The notes under the pieces are model-generated. The model worked only from the letters and a program-made list of their open reading frames with translations. It was not told the DNA's origin and did no database searches. A stretch of 64,000 nt of DNA, taken from NCBI GenBank assembly GCA_035578175.1, contig JAQMRL010000014.1, positions 11,446,274 through 11,510,273 on the forward strand, in the 5' to 3' direction. Source of the stretch: Catonia carolina. Its lineage: Eukaryota; Arthropoda; Insecta; Hemiptera; Achilidae. The stretch's first letter is position 1. Each line of letters opens with the position of its first letter. Position numbers and translations under genes: made by a program. Positions 32,454 through 43,617 of the stretch are shown in pieces.

Positions 32454-32857
32454 TTTTGCCCATAACGGGCAGATGGAGTGTTAAATTAATTGCACTCCAT
32501 CTGTTAGTTCCAGGCTACAAAAAATAGTTCTGTTTCTTATCTCATAGTCAGCCAATTATAAGACTGAACTACTTAAGAACAGAAGAGGTAGAGGTGTAAA
32601 AGATAATAGTCAGACGTATCTCCGCTGAGAGTAATGAATTTCACTATACAGCCAGACCCTGTGTGAATGAAGTGAAGGTTTCATTTGTAGGGTGGAAAGT
32701 GGATATCCACTTTTCGGAGGGCCTGGAATGCTGATAAGCACACTCTTTTAACTCAGTGAAGAAGGCAATAGTAAACCACTTCACTCCTCGTTTTTACTTA
32801 GTAAAACCTCTAGAGGTTCAAACCAGTCTTTCGGCTGTTGACCTAAACAACAACAAC
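32454..32857 (+). mobile_element. F2 SINE-like retroposon, near full length
   Basis: It runs from TTGCCCATAACGGGCAGATGG to GTTGACCTAAACAACAACAAC. The imperfect TSD ACCAAATTTT / ACCTAATTTT lies in HINE sequence. Confidence 0.82.
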
Positions 32858-32983
32858 CTAATTTTAATCATTAATGAACGATGGTAAATGAAAATCAATC
32901 TCTGTTCGACTTAAAAAATACGGAAGGTAACTAACTGACCCTAAGCTAAGCTCTATAGAAAAAAGTATTTGAAATAAAAGTGG

Positions 32984-33672
32984 GAAGTTTCATCAAAATC
33001 GGTCAACCGAAAGTAGTATTTTAAAATTAATCAATCGTGAAATTTTTTCACTTTTTTGCGATTTTCTCAAAAACGGCTCTTATGAGTTTTTTTAAAATCG
33101 CCTCATTTACTACATTTTTTATGCTCTCCAAGAAAGGGTAGGCGCCATGTCTGCTGAAATTCGTGGGAAGACTTTCTCGTAAAAAATTTGTTTTTAGATT
33201 GCGGCTTTAATATGCATTTTAGCGCATAAATGTATACAATAAAAGTTGTAGACAATTTAAAATCCTACAACTTTTATTTTTAACACTTTTTGTATAACGC
33301 TTATTTTAGCGGTTATAAACGATTTTTTGCTTTTGTTCTCACGAAAACGTGTAAAAAATCCATTTTTCTAAAGATTTCAGCCTTAGTATGCAATTTACGA
33401 CAAAAATGTATAGCAAAATATATATAGGAAATCAAAAGATCTACAACTTTTATTTAAAGCATTTTCTCTAAAGAGCCTTAGCGCGAAAGAGTGATTTTCC
33501 GTATTTTTAAGCCAAACAGAGGTTGATTTTCATTTTGCGTCTTCCACCCATAATTAAAATAAGGTTACGTTTTTTGAGGTTAGCTTTTTCTTTATTTCTA
33601 ATTTTAGGTTATATTGTTTATTTTTTGCATTGGCAAGAGAAAGTCGTGTGAGTGTTTCACAACAGATTTTCA
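32984..33672 (-). repeat. HINE-like element lacking the 3' microsatellite end
   Basis: It begins within the block TTTCATCAAAATCGGTCAACCG and ends GTGTGAGTGTTTCACAACAGATTTT. The head-on junction with the preceding copy creates an inverted repeat. Confidence 0.8.
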
Positions 33673-34411
33673 TTAATGTAATTTTTACGATTCTAAACTT
33701 TTAAATCAACTTATAAAATTTTAATTTATATTTTATTATTTGTCCTTCTGCGGGTCATTCAAAATCCTTATCAATTCATTAAATTTAATTTTTTTAAATC
33801 ATAAAAAAATTAAAAGCAATTTTATAAATTTATTAAAAAATTTTAACATTAAATTCCAATTAAATGGAATTTATTTGAAATATTGTTAAAGTAAATAATT
33901 ACAAATTACTTATTTAATATTTGTAATGTATAAAACAAGTAAACAAAATACATTTCCTAATTTAAAAAAAAAAATTTTTAAAGTATGATTGCAATTTAAA
34001 ACCTTCAATACACTGGAATTCATTGCCGTTAATAATTTTTTGGCTTTATCAAATAGGGTCACATATTTTCGGTTACTTTGATAACTTGATTTGTTTTGAT
34101 TTTCTTCCTGTATTGAATCTTTTTATATCAAAAAGTTTTAATGGCGTTAGATGTTTCTGACTGTTCATAAATTTGACGAATGCAACCTTGTACAAAATTA
34201 TAATGAAGGTAATTTTTAAAATTCTTCCGGCATAAAGATCTAATGCTCAAGTTCTTCCTCCATACCCGCGTTAACGGAAATGCAATTTCTCCCGCATTTG
34301 GGTAGTATTTTCCCGCATCATCATGATCAGAATGTCACGGACCCATTATTTTTCAAGTATTTTGATATTTTTTAAGTAAATCATAACTGATGATAATTTT
34401 ATTCATTTCAG
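33673..34411. other. A+T-rich sequence, no feature recognised
   Basis: No gene or terminus recognised. Confidence 0.4.
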
Positions 34412-34413
34412 TA

Positions 34414-35606
34414 GCTATGTCCACACTCGTGTGATGTAGCATGGCTACATCGCATGCGCTTAGAGGCATGCCATTTCACCTGTTCGCACTCGTTTGAAGA
34501 GCTTTATCTCAAAAAACCAAAACGAATAGTTTTGATCACTACACTAAATTAAAGCCTGTTCTTTCCTGCGTTGATTGGTTTGACTTAAATTATTTTATTT
34601 TGAAACTAGTCGGAGATGCAGCAGTTTACGCAAAAAGAGTACTCAGATTTTAGCTGGTTTTCCGTTACTGTGGTTTTTAAACGTCCGTTACTCCGTCTAG
34701 GCTTTTCATAAAAGAATGACGTTAAAAATCTGAGTTTTCTCTATATGAACAAATTTAAAAATAGAAGTCTGATGTTCCATTTTAAAATACTGGCCATTTT
34801 TTTAAAGTGTATTTTGGCTTCACGTAAAGATAGGGAAATGGTTTTTGGACTGAACTATGCATTTTTACAGCAGTATTGTGCCATGTATCGTACTTTGCAT
34901 TTGTAATTATAAGTAGATATGTGGTGTTAATCAAAAATTTTATTAGCTTCTAAACTTCTTGAGAGGAAACTAAGCTGTACAGCGGTATCCGCTCCGAGTA
35001 TAGCGTTTAGAAAAACAAACTTCTGTGTTTTTCCTGCTGCAACTCATTCTGTAGCTCATTTTGAATTATTTAACGATGTTTTTATTTTAAAAAATAAACG
35101 CTTTGCTTGACATAATACTGTTGTGAAAATCCATGGTTCAGTCCAAAAATCATTTCCCTACGTTTACGTGGAACCAAAAAGTCACTTTTTAAAAAATGAC
35201 CGGCATAGTAAAACGGATCATGAAATTTGACTTTTAAAATATTCATATTATAGAAAAAAAACTCTGACCTTCAACGTATTTAAACGTTGATTTTTCTGAA
35301 AAGCCTGAACGGAGTAACGGACGTTTAAAAACCACATTAACGGAAAACCGGCTAAAAACTAAGTACTTTTTTGCGTGAATTGCTGGAGTTATCTCCGATT
35401 AATTTCTAAATAAAACAATCTAAATCAAACCAATCAATGCAGGAAAAACAGGCTTTAATTTATTGTAGTGTTCAAAAATATTCGTTATGTTTTTTCGAGA
35501 TAAAGCTCTTCAAACGAGTGCGGGAAGGTGGGATGCCTCTAAGCCCACCGGATGTAGCATGTGACATCGCAAGTTGAAAAAGAAAGCGCAAGAGTGTGGA
35601 CATATC
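34414..35606. mobile_element. 1.2-kb foldback element (TATGTCCACACTC TIRs), TSD TA
   Basis: Nearly palindromic over its full length. Matching blocks in opposite orientation include TATGTCCACACTC / GAGTGTGGACATA, GAAGAGCTTTATCTC / GAGATAAAGCTCTTC, AACGTCCGTTACTCCGT / ACGGAGTAACGGACGTT and CTAGGCTTTTCA / TGAAAAGCCTGA. The arms are about 500 bp around a unique centre near 34850-35060. TA lies outside both ends (34412-34413 and 35607-35608), suggesting a Tc1/mariner-type mobiliser. No transposase was seen. Confidence 0.8.
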
Positions 35607-35626
35607 TAAAAAAAATTTTAAGGAAT

Positions 35627-36249
35627 GTGTTGTAGTTTAGGTCTTTGACCGAAAAGCTGGTTCATGGAAATTTTTAAAATTGTTATCCATCATTTTGTTT
35701 TGTTCATCCTTCTGTCAGACCCAGATGTCAGAAACTACAAAAGAAATAAAGAAACTACAAAATAAATAAAGAACAAACCGTTTTCAGGTTCGTAATCTAC
35801 ACATAAAGTTAGCTGGCCTAAATTGGGTTTGAAGTTCTGGTTTCGATTGGAAGTGAGTCAAAACCGGAAATCGGGTGGGTTTTTTAACCTCTAGAGGTTT
35901 TACTAAGTAAAACGAGGCGTGAGATGGTTTATCATGCCTTTTTCACTGAGTTGAAAAGTATGCTTATCAGCATGCCCTCTGAAAAGCATCTACTTTCCAC
36001 CCAGCAAATGGCACCTTCAATTCATTCACCACAATGTTTGGCTGTATAACGAAGTTTATTACTCTCACAGGAGATAACTTTTGACTAGTGTCTTTTACAC
36101 CTCTACCTCTTCTGTTCTTAAATGTTTCAGTCATATAATTGGCTGACCAAGTGATAAGAAACAAAATTATTTTTTGTAGCCCTAGAACTAGCTGATCGAG
36201 TGCAAATAATTTAACACTCCACCTACCTGTTAAGGGCAAGACAGAAATA
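35627..36249 (-). mobile_element. F2 SINE-like retroposon with an inserted 220-bp segment
   Basis: The tail complement (TGTAGTTTAGGTCTTTGACCG) lies at 35632-35663 and the rest at 35888-36249. Between them, 35667-35887 is foreign; part of it (TTTTTAAAATTGTTATCCATCATTTTG) recurs in reverse orientation at 55640-55720, so it belongs to another dispersed repeat. Confidence 0.7.
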
Positions 36250-36251
36250 TA

Positions 36252-38217
36252 CCGGGTGTCCATTAAGTCTGGAAACGGCTGAATTACAGAAAAGTGAGCG
36301 TGACTAGGTGACCAGAATGACTTTAATTGCTTGTTGCACCAAAAAAAATATTTTAGGTGATATTTGAAATTTTTGTCCGCCATCTTGGATCCGCCATATT
36401 GGATTTAACTTTCTTAATTTAAATAGGATGATGGTGATATGATACATGATTTCGATCTAAAATTTCAAAATAAATTCAATGGCGAAAACCGGAAATCGAT
36501 ATCTTTTCTCGTTTTTGAGATATTACCATTCAACTATCCAGATCGGGACAGAACGGCCATTCCTCCCTCCTCCGTCTTTGAGCCTACATAGACAATTTAG
36601 GTAGCAAGTGAACGACTACACATAAGATTATTGAGAATAATAAGTTTTTTAGTATCTCCACTCGTTCATAAATAGGAAATTATTGTCATTCAGAAATACG
36701 GAAAAACAATTTAACGGCTGATTTATTGCATTATAAAACTACATTATTTAATTTGTTACCAGTTAGCCTAATACTTATTGTTATTTTTTTAAATGTTAGT
36801 GTTTAAGGTTTAAGGTTAGTGTTTATAAGGAACTAACTGTGAAAATGATTTACATAATTGAAAATAAAATTACCAAATGTTTCTTGACTCAGAGTAGTTG
36901 TTCAAAGTGGCCTCCTCCTACTTATTGACAATATGATGTACGTGCGTAAAAACTAGATACAGCATTACGAATGAATTCCCTTGGGATTCCAGCAGATTCA
37001 TTTAGAAACAAAAAACTAATTAATTCATAATAATTAACTCATAATAATTAATTCATAATTAATTAACTAATTAATTCATTTAATTTTGTTTGAGTTCATG
37101 CAGACTGTTAGGTTTCGTTCTGTAAACTTTGTTTTTTAAGTATCCCCAAAAGAAGTAGTCCAATGGACTCAAATCAGGTGATCTCGGAGGCCATTCAATT
37201 GCTCCTCTCCTGTATGAAGTTGCTTTTATGAGACTATTGTATGAAGACATGCTTTGAAATCATATTACTCCAGCTGCAAGAAATTATTTCGGACAAGATG
37301 TTAACAGCTGCTGGTTTCAACAAGATGGAGCCCTGCCCATTTTTCTCTTCAAGTTCGTGTTTTGTTAACCGATATTTTCCCAGAAAGATGAATTGGTAGG
37401 AGAGGAGTAATTGAATGACTTCCGAGATCACCTGATTTGAGTCCATTGGACTACTTCTTTTGGGGATACTTAAAAAACAAAGTTTACAGAACGAAACCTA
37501 ACAGTCTGCATGAACTCAAATAAAGAATTCTAAATGAATCTGCTGGAATCTCAAGGGAATTCATTCGTAATGCTGTAACTAGTTTTTACGCACGTACATC
37601 ATATTGTCAATAAGTAGGAGGAGGCCACTTTGAACAACTACTCTGAGTCAAGAAACATTTGGTAATTTTATTTTCAATGATGTAACTCGTTTTCACATTT
37701 AGTTCCTTATAAACACTAACATTTACAAAAATAACAGTAAGTATTAGGCTAACTGGTAACAAATTAAATACTGTAGTTTTATAATGCAATAAATCAGCCG
37801 TTAAACTGTTTTTCCATATTTCGGAATGACAATAATTTCCTATTTATGAACGAGTGGAGATACTAAAAAACTTATTATTCTCAATAATCTTATGTGTAGT
37901 CGTTCACTTGCTACCTAAATTGTCTATGTAGGCTCAAAGACGGAGGAGAGAGGAATGGCCGTTCTGTCCCGATCTGGATAGTTGAATGGTAATATCTCAA
38001 AAACGAGAAAAGATATCGATTTCCGGTTTTCGCCATTGAATTTATTTTGAAATTTTAGATCGAAATCCAATATGGCGGATCCAAGATGGCGGACAAAAAT
38101 TTCAAATATCACCTAGAATAGCTTTTTTGGTGCAACAAGCAATTAAAGTCATTCTGGTCACCTAGTCACGCTCAATTTTCTGTAATTCAGCCGTTTCCAG
38201 ACTTAATGGACACCCGG
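36252..38217. mobile_element. Tc1/mariner-superfamily foldback element, TSD TA
   Basis: The termini CCGGGTGTCCATTAAGTCTGG (left) and its reverse complement at the right are flanked by TA (36250-36251 and 38218-38219). The left and right halves are long inverted copies of each other (arms about 900 bp; the left arm has an extra AATTAATTCATAATAA insertion at 37015-37085). The right half encodes a decayed transposase C-terminal half: WFQQDGA, then in shifted frames FPERW/RRGVIE and SPDLSPLDYFFWGYLK, KVYRTKPNSLHELK. The left arm repeats the same coding block antisense. It cannot encode an active transposase. Confidence 0.82.
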
Positions 38218-38314
38218 TATATCCTAATATGCTTTTCACGGTTGATGAGCTCTGCTGTTTCACACATTTAGACCAATCAGAACGTTTACCAGTGTTGTCA
38301 GATTGTACCTGACA

Positions 38315-38615
38315 AACATTACGCGCGCATGCGTATAAGAGCCGCAATAGTTCACTCTCGTCTTGCATCTCGTACTGAACACATCGATTATAGAGCGCGT
38401 TAACATGCAATACTTTATAACATAACCAGCTGATTGTATGTCTGTAGGTTATAATATTATTATTGAAAGACCAAAAGAAAATGGCCGACGAAATATTTAA
38501 CAGAGCTACAAGAGCAAGCATTGGCAACGTTGCTAGAAAGCCATTAGCTAGCTATAAAGTGGGTAGGGGGCAATGCAAACATTCAGAGCTCATCAGCCTT
38601 GAAAAATAGTATAGT
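38315..38615 (+). promoter_or_regulatory. Possible promoter and first coding exon (weak)
   Basis: A relatively G+C-rich island (GCGCGCATGCG) is followed by TATAAGAG at 38333-38340, an initiator-like TTCACTC, and an ATG at 38479 opening MADEIFNRATRASIGNVARK. This frame runs to a TAG near 38610. A GTGGGT donor-like site follows AGCTATAAA near 38559. It could be the start of a host gene or of an unrecognised retroelement; no homology was recognised. Confidence 0.25.
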
Positions 38616-39190
38616 CCTAATCAAAGTTATTGGTAATTCAAAAATCTGCAACTTTTTTCATGGTTTGTTTTATACAAAATATAGTTTAGTGTAAATAAGT
38701 AAGTTATCTTTTTTTTTAAGTTCTACAATTGTAATAATATTGCAAAAGTGTATGTAATCAAATTTGTAGAAAAATTAAAAACCTACAACTTTTATTTCAA
38801 ACTTTTTTGTACAACGCTTAGTTTAGAGCAATTAGTGATTTTCTGTTGTTTTTTTTCATCAAAATCGGTCAAAATGGGATTTTTTTAAAAATTGCTGCCT
38901 TAGTATGCATTTTACGACTAAATTGTATATAATAAAAGTTATAGTACGGTAAATTAAAAGATCTACAACTTTTTTCTTAAGTATTTTTCTCTGCAGAGCC
39001 TAGTTTAGCGGCAAAGAGTGATTTTCCATATTATTAAGCCAAACTAAGGTTGGCTTTCATTTTGCGTCATTCTTTCATGATTAAAATTAGGTTATGTTTT
39101 TCATTTTAACATTGTTTACTCATGATTAAACATAGTTCATACATTTTTAATTATTTACATTGATAAAATAAAGTCGTGTGAGTGTTTCAC
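38600..39190 (-). repeat. HINE-like element, 5' portion with an extra module
   Basis: It ends GTCGTGTGAGTGTTTCACATCGAG. Three related internal modules can be seen (first partial, starting AATCTGCAACTTTT) instead of two. The 3' half with the microsatellite is missing. Confidence 0.75.
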
Positions 39191-39283
39191 ATCGAGTAAT
39201 AGGAATAATAAATTAACATACGTATTCATCAAGCTGATGTTGGCAACATTTAGTTGCAAAACGCTGATGCATTTACTAATTCT

Positions 39284-39625
39284 ATATCTACTAAGTCTAA
39301 AGGTCGATTGAAACGTCAATGGGCCAGAGATCTTCTATAAAGTGATTTATTTTATTTTTCTTTCTCCCTTTTTTCCTTATGTTGTTATTTATCATTCATG
39401 TATCATGAACTTTATTTCATAGAACATAATTATACCAATGGGTATCACTGTTCTTTTTCATTTATTTATTTTTTTCCTTGTCCATCCTTTGTTTACTTTC
39501 ATCTAATTTGCTCGTTGTATCTCTTAATAGCAAATTAGTATATAAAATAAAGTTATTTATACAACAAATAAAGCTATTAAAGGTAGCAAATAAAGTTATT
39601 AAAGTTATAAAAAAAAAAAAAAAAA
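39284..39625 (+). mobile_element. 5'-truncated Jockey-like tail with poly(A)
   Basis: It encodes only the last residues of ORF2 (STKSKGRLKRQWARDLL, stop), followed by a 3' UTR with TATACCAATGGGTATCAC, a motif also present in copy 1's 3' UTR, and a terminal run of 17-18 A (39610-39627). The copy is flanked by diverged direct repeats of about 140 bp rather than a normal short TSD. Confidence 0.78.
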
Positions 39626-39770
39626 AATTATTTACATTGGCAACATTAAATCGTGTGAGTGTTTCACATTAGATTTTTATAAAGTAATGAGAAAATAAAT
39701 AAATAAATTTAACATATGTATTCATCGACTGATGTTAGCAACATTTCGTTACAGAACGCTGGTGCAATTT
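39626..39770 (-). repeat. Second copy of HINE 5' end plus flank (duplicates 39141-39283)
   Basis: ATTATTTACATTGGCAACATTAAATCGTGTGAG...CAGAACGCTGGTGCAATTTACTA parallels 39141-39283 (ATTATTTACATTGATAAAATAAAGTCGTGTGAG...AAAACGCTGATGCATTTACTAA) with visible substitutions and a small insertion. Confidence 0.75.
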
Positions 39771-40645
39771 ACTAGTACTAAAGTTGTTTTTATACATATA
39801 TATACAGAAAACTAGGTTCTACAACATACATGTATTGTAACTAACTGGACAAGATAACATGACAAAATATCCTTCGTTCATAAAAGTGAAATAAATAAAC
39901 ATAATGCTGTAAGAAAGAAAAAGGTAGAGATATACCCCACTCTCCTTTTCTTAGGCACGTTACCACTTCTTCTTCTTCTTCAAATGCAGCAAAGTGGAAA
40001 TACAACAAGACCAACTCCATCAAAGGTAAAAGTAAAATTAAATTACAGTAACGTTATCTATTCAACCAAGTACTTGGTAACTGGTGTTACAGTTATATTA
40101 TTTATTAAATTATAGACAATTTTTTTATAATTATTTATAAAATATACATTTAATTAGAACTAAAAATTTATACAAAAACTTACGGTTTATTAAAAAAAAT
40201 TGTGCGTTTAAAAAACAAATAAAATTTAATTATAAAAAGTGTTTGTGAACATAAAATATAAAAATATTACATCATTTATTTATTTAATTTTTATATTTTG
40301 TTTTTAAAAATTTAAATAAATAATAATAATAAATGTGGGATGTGCTCTAGATTTTGTGGTTCTGTGAGTTATGTAAAGTGATTTTTTTAAAACGAATAAA
40401 ACAATAATATTTATAAATATTTTTGAATATTTACGCGGGGTGGACTGGAGATCAATTTCCTGAAATAAATTAAGGAATAATTAGGCAGAAGTCAAAGTAT
40501 AAACGTATAGCAATTTATCGTCATATTATTTATAAAAGGTACTGTACAGTTTTATTTCTATTGTTAATTTATAATTAGATATATCAACTTTATTTGGTAA
40601 TTAATTAATAAGATTTTAAAACCTTATATTGTTTCTCGTATAGTT
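39771..40645. other. A+T-rich sequence, no feature recognised
   Basis: No gene or element terminus recognised. Confidence 0.4.
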
Positions 40646-40648
40646 TTT

Positions 40649-41602
40649 ACTTTCTCTTGCCTATATGAATATATAGGAAGAAAAGCATTGTTTTCATGTC
40701 GATTTTTCAAAATCGAGTTTTCACCGTATCTACACGTTTTCAGATCCCCTGAACCCAAAAAACATGTTTTTAGCGATTGGTCTGTGTGTTTGTTTGTGTG
40801 TGTGTGTGTGTGTGTGTTTGTGCGTGTAGGTGTGAACAAAATAACTCAAGAACGAAATATCGTACGAACTTGAAACTACAAAATTAAGTTAGATATCACT
40901 AGAGGACCCGACACGGACATTTTCATCAAAATCAGTCTACCGGAAGTAGTAGTATTATTATTTTTCACTTTTTTGCGATTTTCTCAAAAACGGCTTCTAC
41001 GATTTTTTTAAAAATCTCCTCATTTACTAAATTTTTTATTCTCTACAAAATAGGGGAGGCACCATGTCAGCTGAAATTCATGGGAAGGTAGTTTCTCGTA
41101 AAGAATTGTTTTTTTTTAGGATTGCTGCTTTAATATGCATTTTAGCGCAAAAATGTTTGATAAAAGTTATAGACAATTTAAAATCCTACAACTTTTATTC
41201 GTAACATTTTTTTACATAACGCTTAGTTAACGGTAATTAGCGATTTTCTGTTTTTTTTCTTACGAAAACGTGTGAAAAATCGATTTTTTTATGATTTCGG
41301 CCTCAGTATGCATTTTACGACAAAAAAGTAAAATCAAATTTATAGGAAATTAAAAGATATACAACTTTTATTGTAAGCATTTTTCTCTACAGAGCCTAGT
41401 TTAGCGTGAAAGAGTGATTTCCCGTATTTTAAAGCCAAACTGAGGTTGATTTTCATTCTGCGTCTTTCACTCATGATTAAAATAAGGTTACGTTTTTTAA
41501 GGTTAGTTTTTGTTTATTTCTAATATTTTATTACTAATGTTAGGGGTTATTGTTCAATATTTGCATTGGGAAGAGAAAGTTGTGTGAGTGTTTCACACCA
41601 GA
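40649..41602 (-). repeat. HINE-like element, full length
   Basis: It runs from ACTTTCTCTTGCCTATATGAATATATAGG to GTGTGAGTGTTTCACACCAGA, with both modules present. A short (GT)n tract lies at 40785-40828. Confidence 0.86.
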
Positions 41603-41777
41603 TTTTTAAAGTTTACATACTCAACATTCGTTCACTGTAGGTTTCCCTCTTTTCTTCAGCCCACCCTTAATAAATTTGGTTTGATTCATTCAGTTTCCTC
41701 GGTTTATTCCGATTTTCTCAATATTTTTTTGACTTTTTAAACCACTTGTCAGATATCTTAGATATATTGTTTAGAGA

Positions 41778-41956
41778 TTATGATTAATTTAACCCCAACC
41801 ATCAAAGAACACCGGTAACCATTGTCTCGTATTCAATCCAAATAAATTTAACTACCTTAACTGGGATTTGAACCCGGAACATTCGTCTCCGAAAATCAGC
41901 TGTTAAACAGCTGACTCACGGCGACGACTTTACCTCTAGACCAACCCAGTGGGTCA
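41778..41956 (-). mobile_element. SINE-B, tRNA-like SINE with internal hairpin
   Basis: The minus strand reads ACTGGGTTGGTCTAGAGGTAAA (A-box-like), a TCAGCTGTTTAACAGCTGA hairpin, GGTTCAAATCCCAG (B box), then a body ending GGTTACCGGTGTTCTTTGATGG. Shared with 45004-45128 and 58922-59101. No TSD was verified. Confidence 0.72.
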
Positions 41957-42077
41957 ATTAATATTAGATTATGTTTTTCAATTTATACATTGTTTACTAA
42001 TGATTGAACATAGGTTATAAATGTTTTATTATTTACATTAGCAAGAGAAAGTCGTGTGAGTGTTTCACAATAGATTT
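41957..42077 (-). repeat. HINE-like element, 5'-end fragment
   Basis: It ends TTAGCAAGAGAAAGTCGTGTGAGTGTTTCACAATAGATTTTT; about 120 bp only. SINE-B abuts its inner end. Confidence 0.75.
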
Positions 42078-42390
42078 TTATTATAAAATTGCTGTTAATG
42101 AATTCATAAATAAACAAAACTGGATCCTTTCCGTATTAAATTGAACTAATGTAAAGATTGTTATGAGAGAATATTCGGGTTAGGGTAGGTCTATTAAATT
42201 GTTATCTTGCTGAACAAGTTCTTGTAGTTCCTTCTATCTTCACATGTTTTTAATTTATACATTTTTACTTTAAAACATGAAATAACAATTTAAATTTAAA
42301 TATATGAAAACTTATGTAATTTTTAATTCTTTTTATATATAACAGTGCTAAAAATAGAATCTGTAAAATTTTATAAATCGATTATTATGA
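42078..42390. other. No feature recognised
   Basis: A+T-rich; nothing identified. Confidence 0.35.
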
Positions 42391-42394
42391 TTTT

Positions 42395-43617
42395 TACTTT
42401 CTCTTGCCCCATACGAGGTGTGGCTATTAAATAACGAGACTGGCGTAAAAAATTTAATATTTATTTCATACATAATCACTTATAGTCACCTTCAATATAC
42501 ACTCCTTCTCTATCCCTACAACGCTCCATGCGAATTTCCCATTGTTGGAAACCGTGCTGGAAGTCATCTTCTGTCAGCTCCTTCAGGACACGTGCCGCTC
42601 TCTCTTTACAGCTTCCACAGACTTAAATCTTGTCCCTCTTAATGCAAATTTCACCTTAGGGAACAGATAGAAGACACATGGTGCAAGATCTGGTGAATAA
42701 GGTGGATTTTTTTAACACTGAGATGCTGTACTTGGCTAGGAACCTCTTGACAGATAACGCGGATTGAGCTGGCGGATTGTCTTGGTGGAGAACCCATGAT
42801 TTGTCCTTCCACATTTCGAAGCGTTTTTTCCTTACTCTTTGACGTAGTTTAGAAAGTACCTCAAGGTAGTAATATTGCTCATTCGAGCTTTTTTGGCTCT
42901 CGGTGAAGTTAGGCTCTCCAGTGCATGGATGCATGGCGCTTCGTTTCCAGATCATAAGTAAAAAACCACGTTTCATCACATGTTATTATCTTCTACCAGT
43001 TGCCTAAGTTGAAATCTGCATTAAATGGGACAAGATTTGAGTCTGTGGAAGCTGTAAAAGAGAAAGCGGCACGTGTACTGAAGGAGCTGACAGAATATGA
43101 CTTCCAGCACTGTTTTCAACAATGGAAAATTCGCATGGAGCGTTGTAGAGATAGAGAAGGAGTGTATATTGAAGGTGACAATAAGTGATTATTTATAAAA
43201 TAAAAATAAAATTGCAAAAATATATATAATAAAATTTGTTTACGGTAATTAGCGATTTTCAGTTTATTTCACGAAAATGTGTAAAATAATCGATTTTTTC
43301 AAGATTTCAGCCTTAGTATACATTTTACAAGAAAAGTGTATAATCAAATTTATAGAAATAAAAAGATCTACAACTTTTATTTAAATAATTTTTTCTCTAC
43401 AGAGCCTAGTTTAGCGTGAAAGAGTGATTTTCCGTATTTTTAAGCCAAACTGAAGTTGATTTTCATTTTGCGTCTATCACTCATGATTAAAATAAGGTTA
43501 CGTTTTTTAAGGTTAGTTTTTTTGTTTATTTCAAATGTTATATTACCAATGTTAGGTTATATTGTTCATTATTTACATTGGCAAGAGAAAGTTGTATGAG
43601 TGTTTCAAACCAGATTT
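42395..43617 (-). repeat. HINE-like element interrupted by mariner M2
   Basis: Only the outermost 3' end (ACTTTCTCTTGCCCC) precedes the mariner at 42414. The element resumes at about 43225 (GTTTACGGTAATTAGCGATTTTC) and ends GTATGAGTGTTTCAAACCAGATTTTTTT. The microsatellite part is absent. Confidence 0.75.
42414..43213. pseudogene. Rearranged mariner transposon (copy M2)
   Basis: The left TIR CGAGGTGTGGCTATTAAATAACG follows TA (42412-42413). The minus strand of 42460-42990 encodes the transposase C-terminal half: RCRDREGV-like end, then SISVLKK, WVLHQDNPPAQSALSVKRFL, WKSP-like and MMKRGFLLMIWKRSAMH pieces, with frameshifts. At 43003-43188 the C-terminus is present a second time on the plus strand (SALNGTRFESVEAVKEKAAR, WKIRMERCRDREGVYIEGDN). 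The right TIR is lost. The mariner DNA-binding N-terminus is absent. Confidence 0.83.

Larger units (their letters stand above)
31458..32983 (+). repeat. HINE-like element, 5' part, with two F2 insertions
   Basis: It starts TTTTCTGTAAAACACATACACACGACTTTCTCTTACC, and is interrupted by an F2 copy in minus orientation (31546-32440) and one in plus orientation (32454-32857). It continues CTAATTTTAATCATTAATGAACG and stops at 32983. There it abuts an opposite-orientation copy. ACC(A/T)AATTTT flanks the second F2, its TSD. Confidence 0.7.

Noticed and set aside
35967..36383. 138-codon minus-strand frame
   Set aside because: It spans the border between an F2 copy and the Tc1/mariner foldback, so it is an accidental fusion of two repeats.
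38162..38527. 121-codon minus-strand frame
   Set aside because: It begins in unassigned sequence and runs into the Tc1/mariner terminal repeat; no domain is recognised and no other copy supports it.
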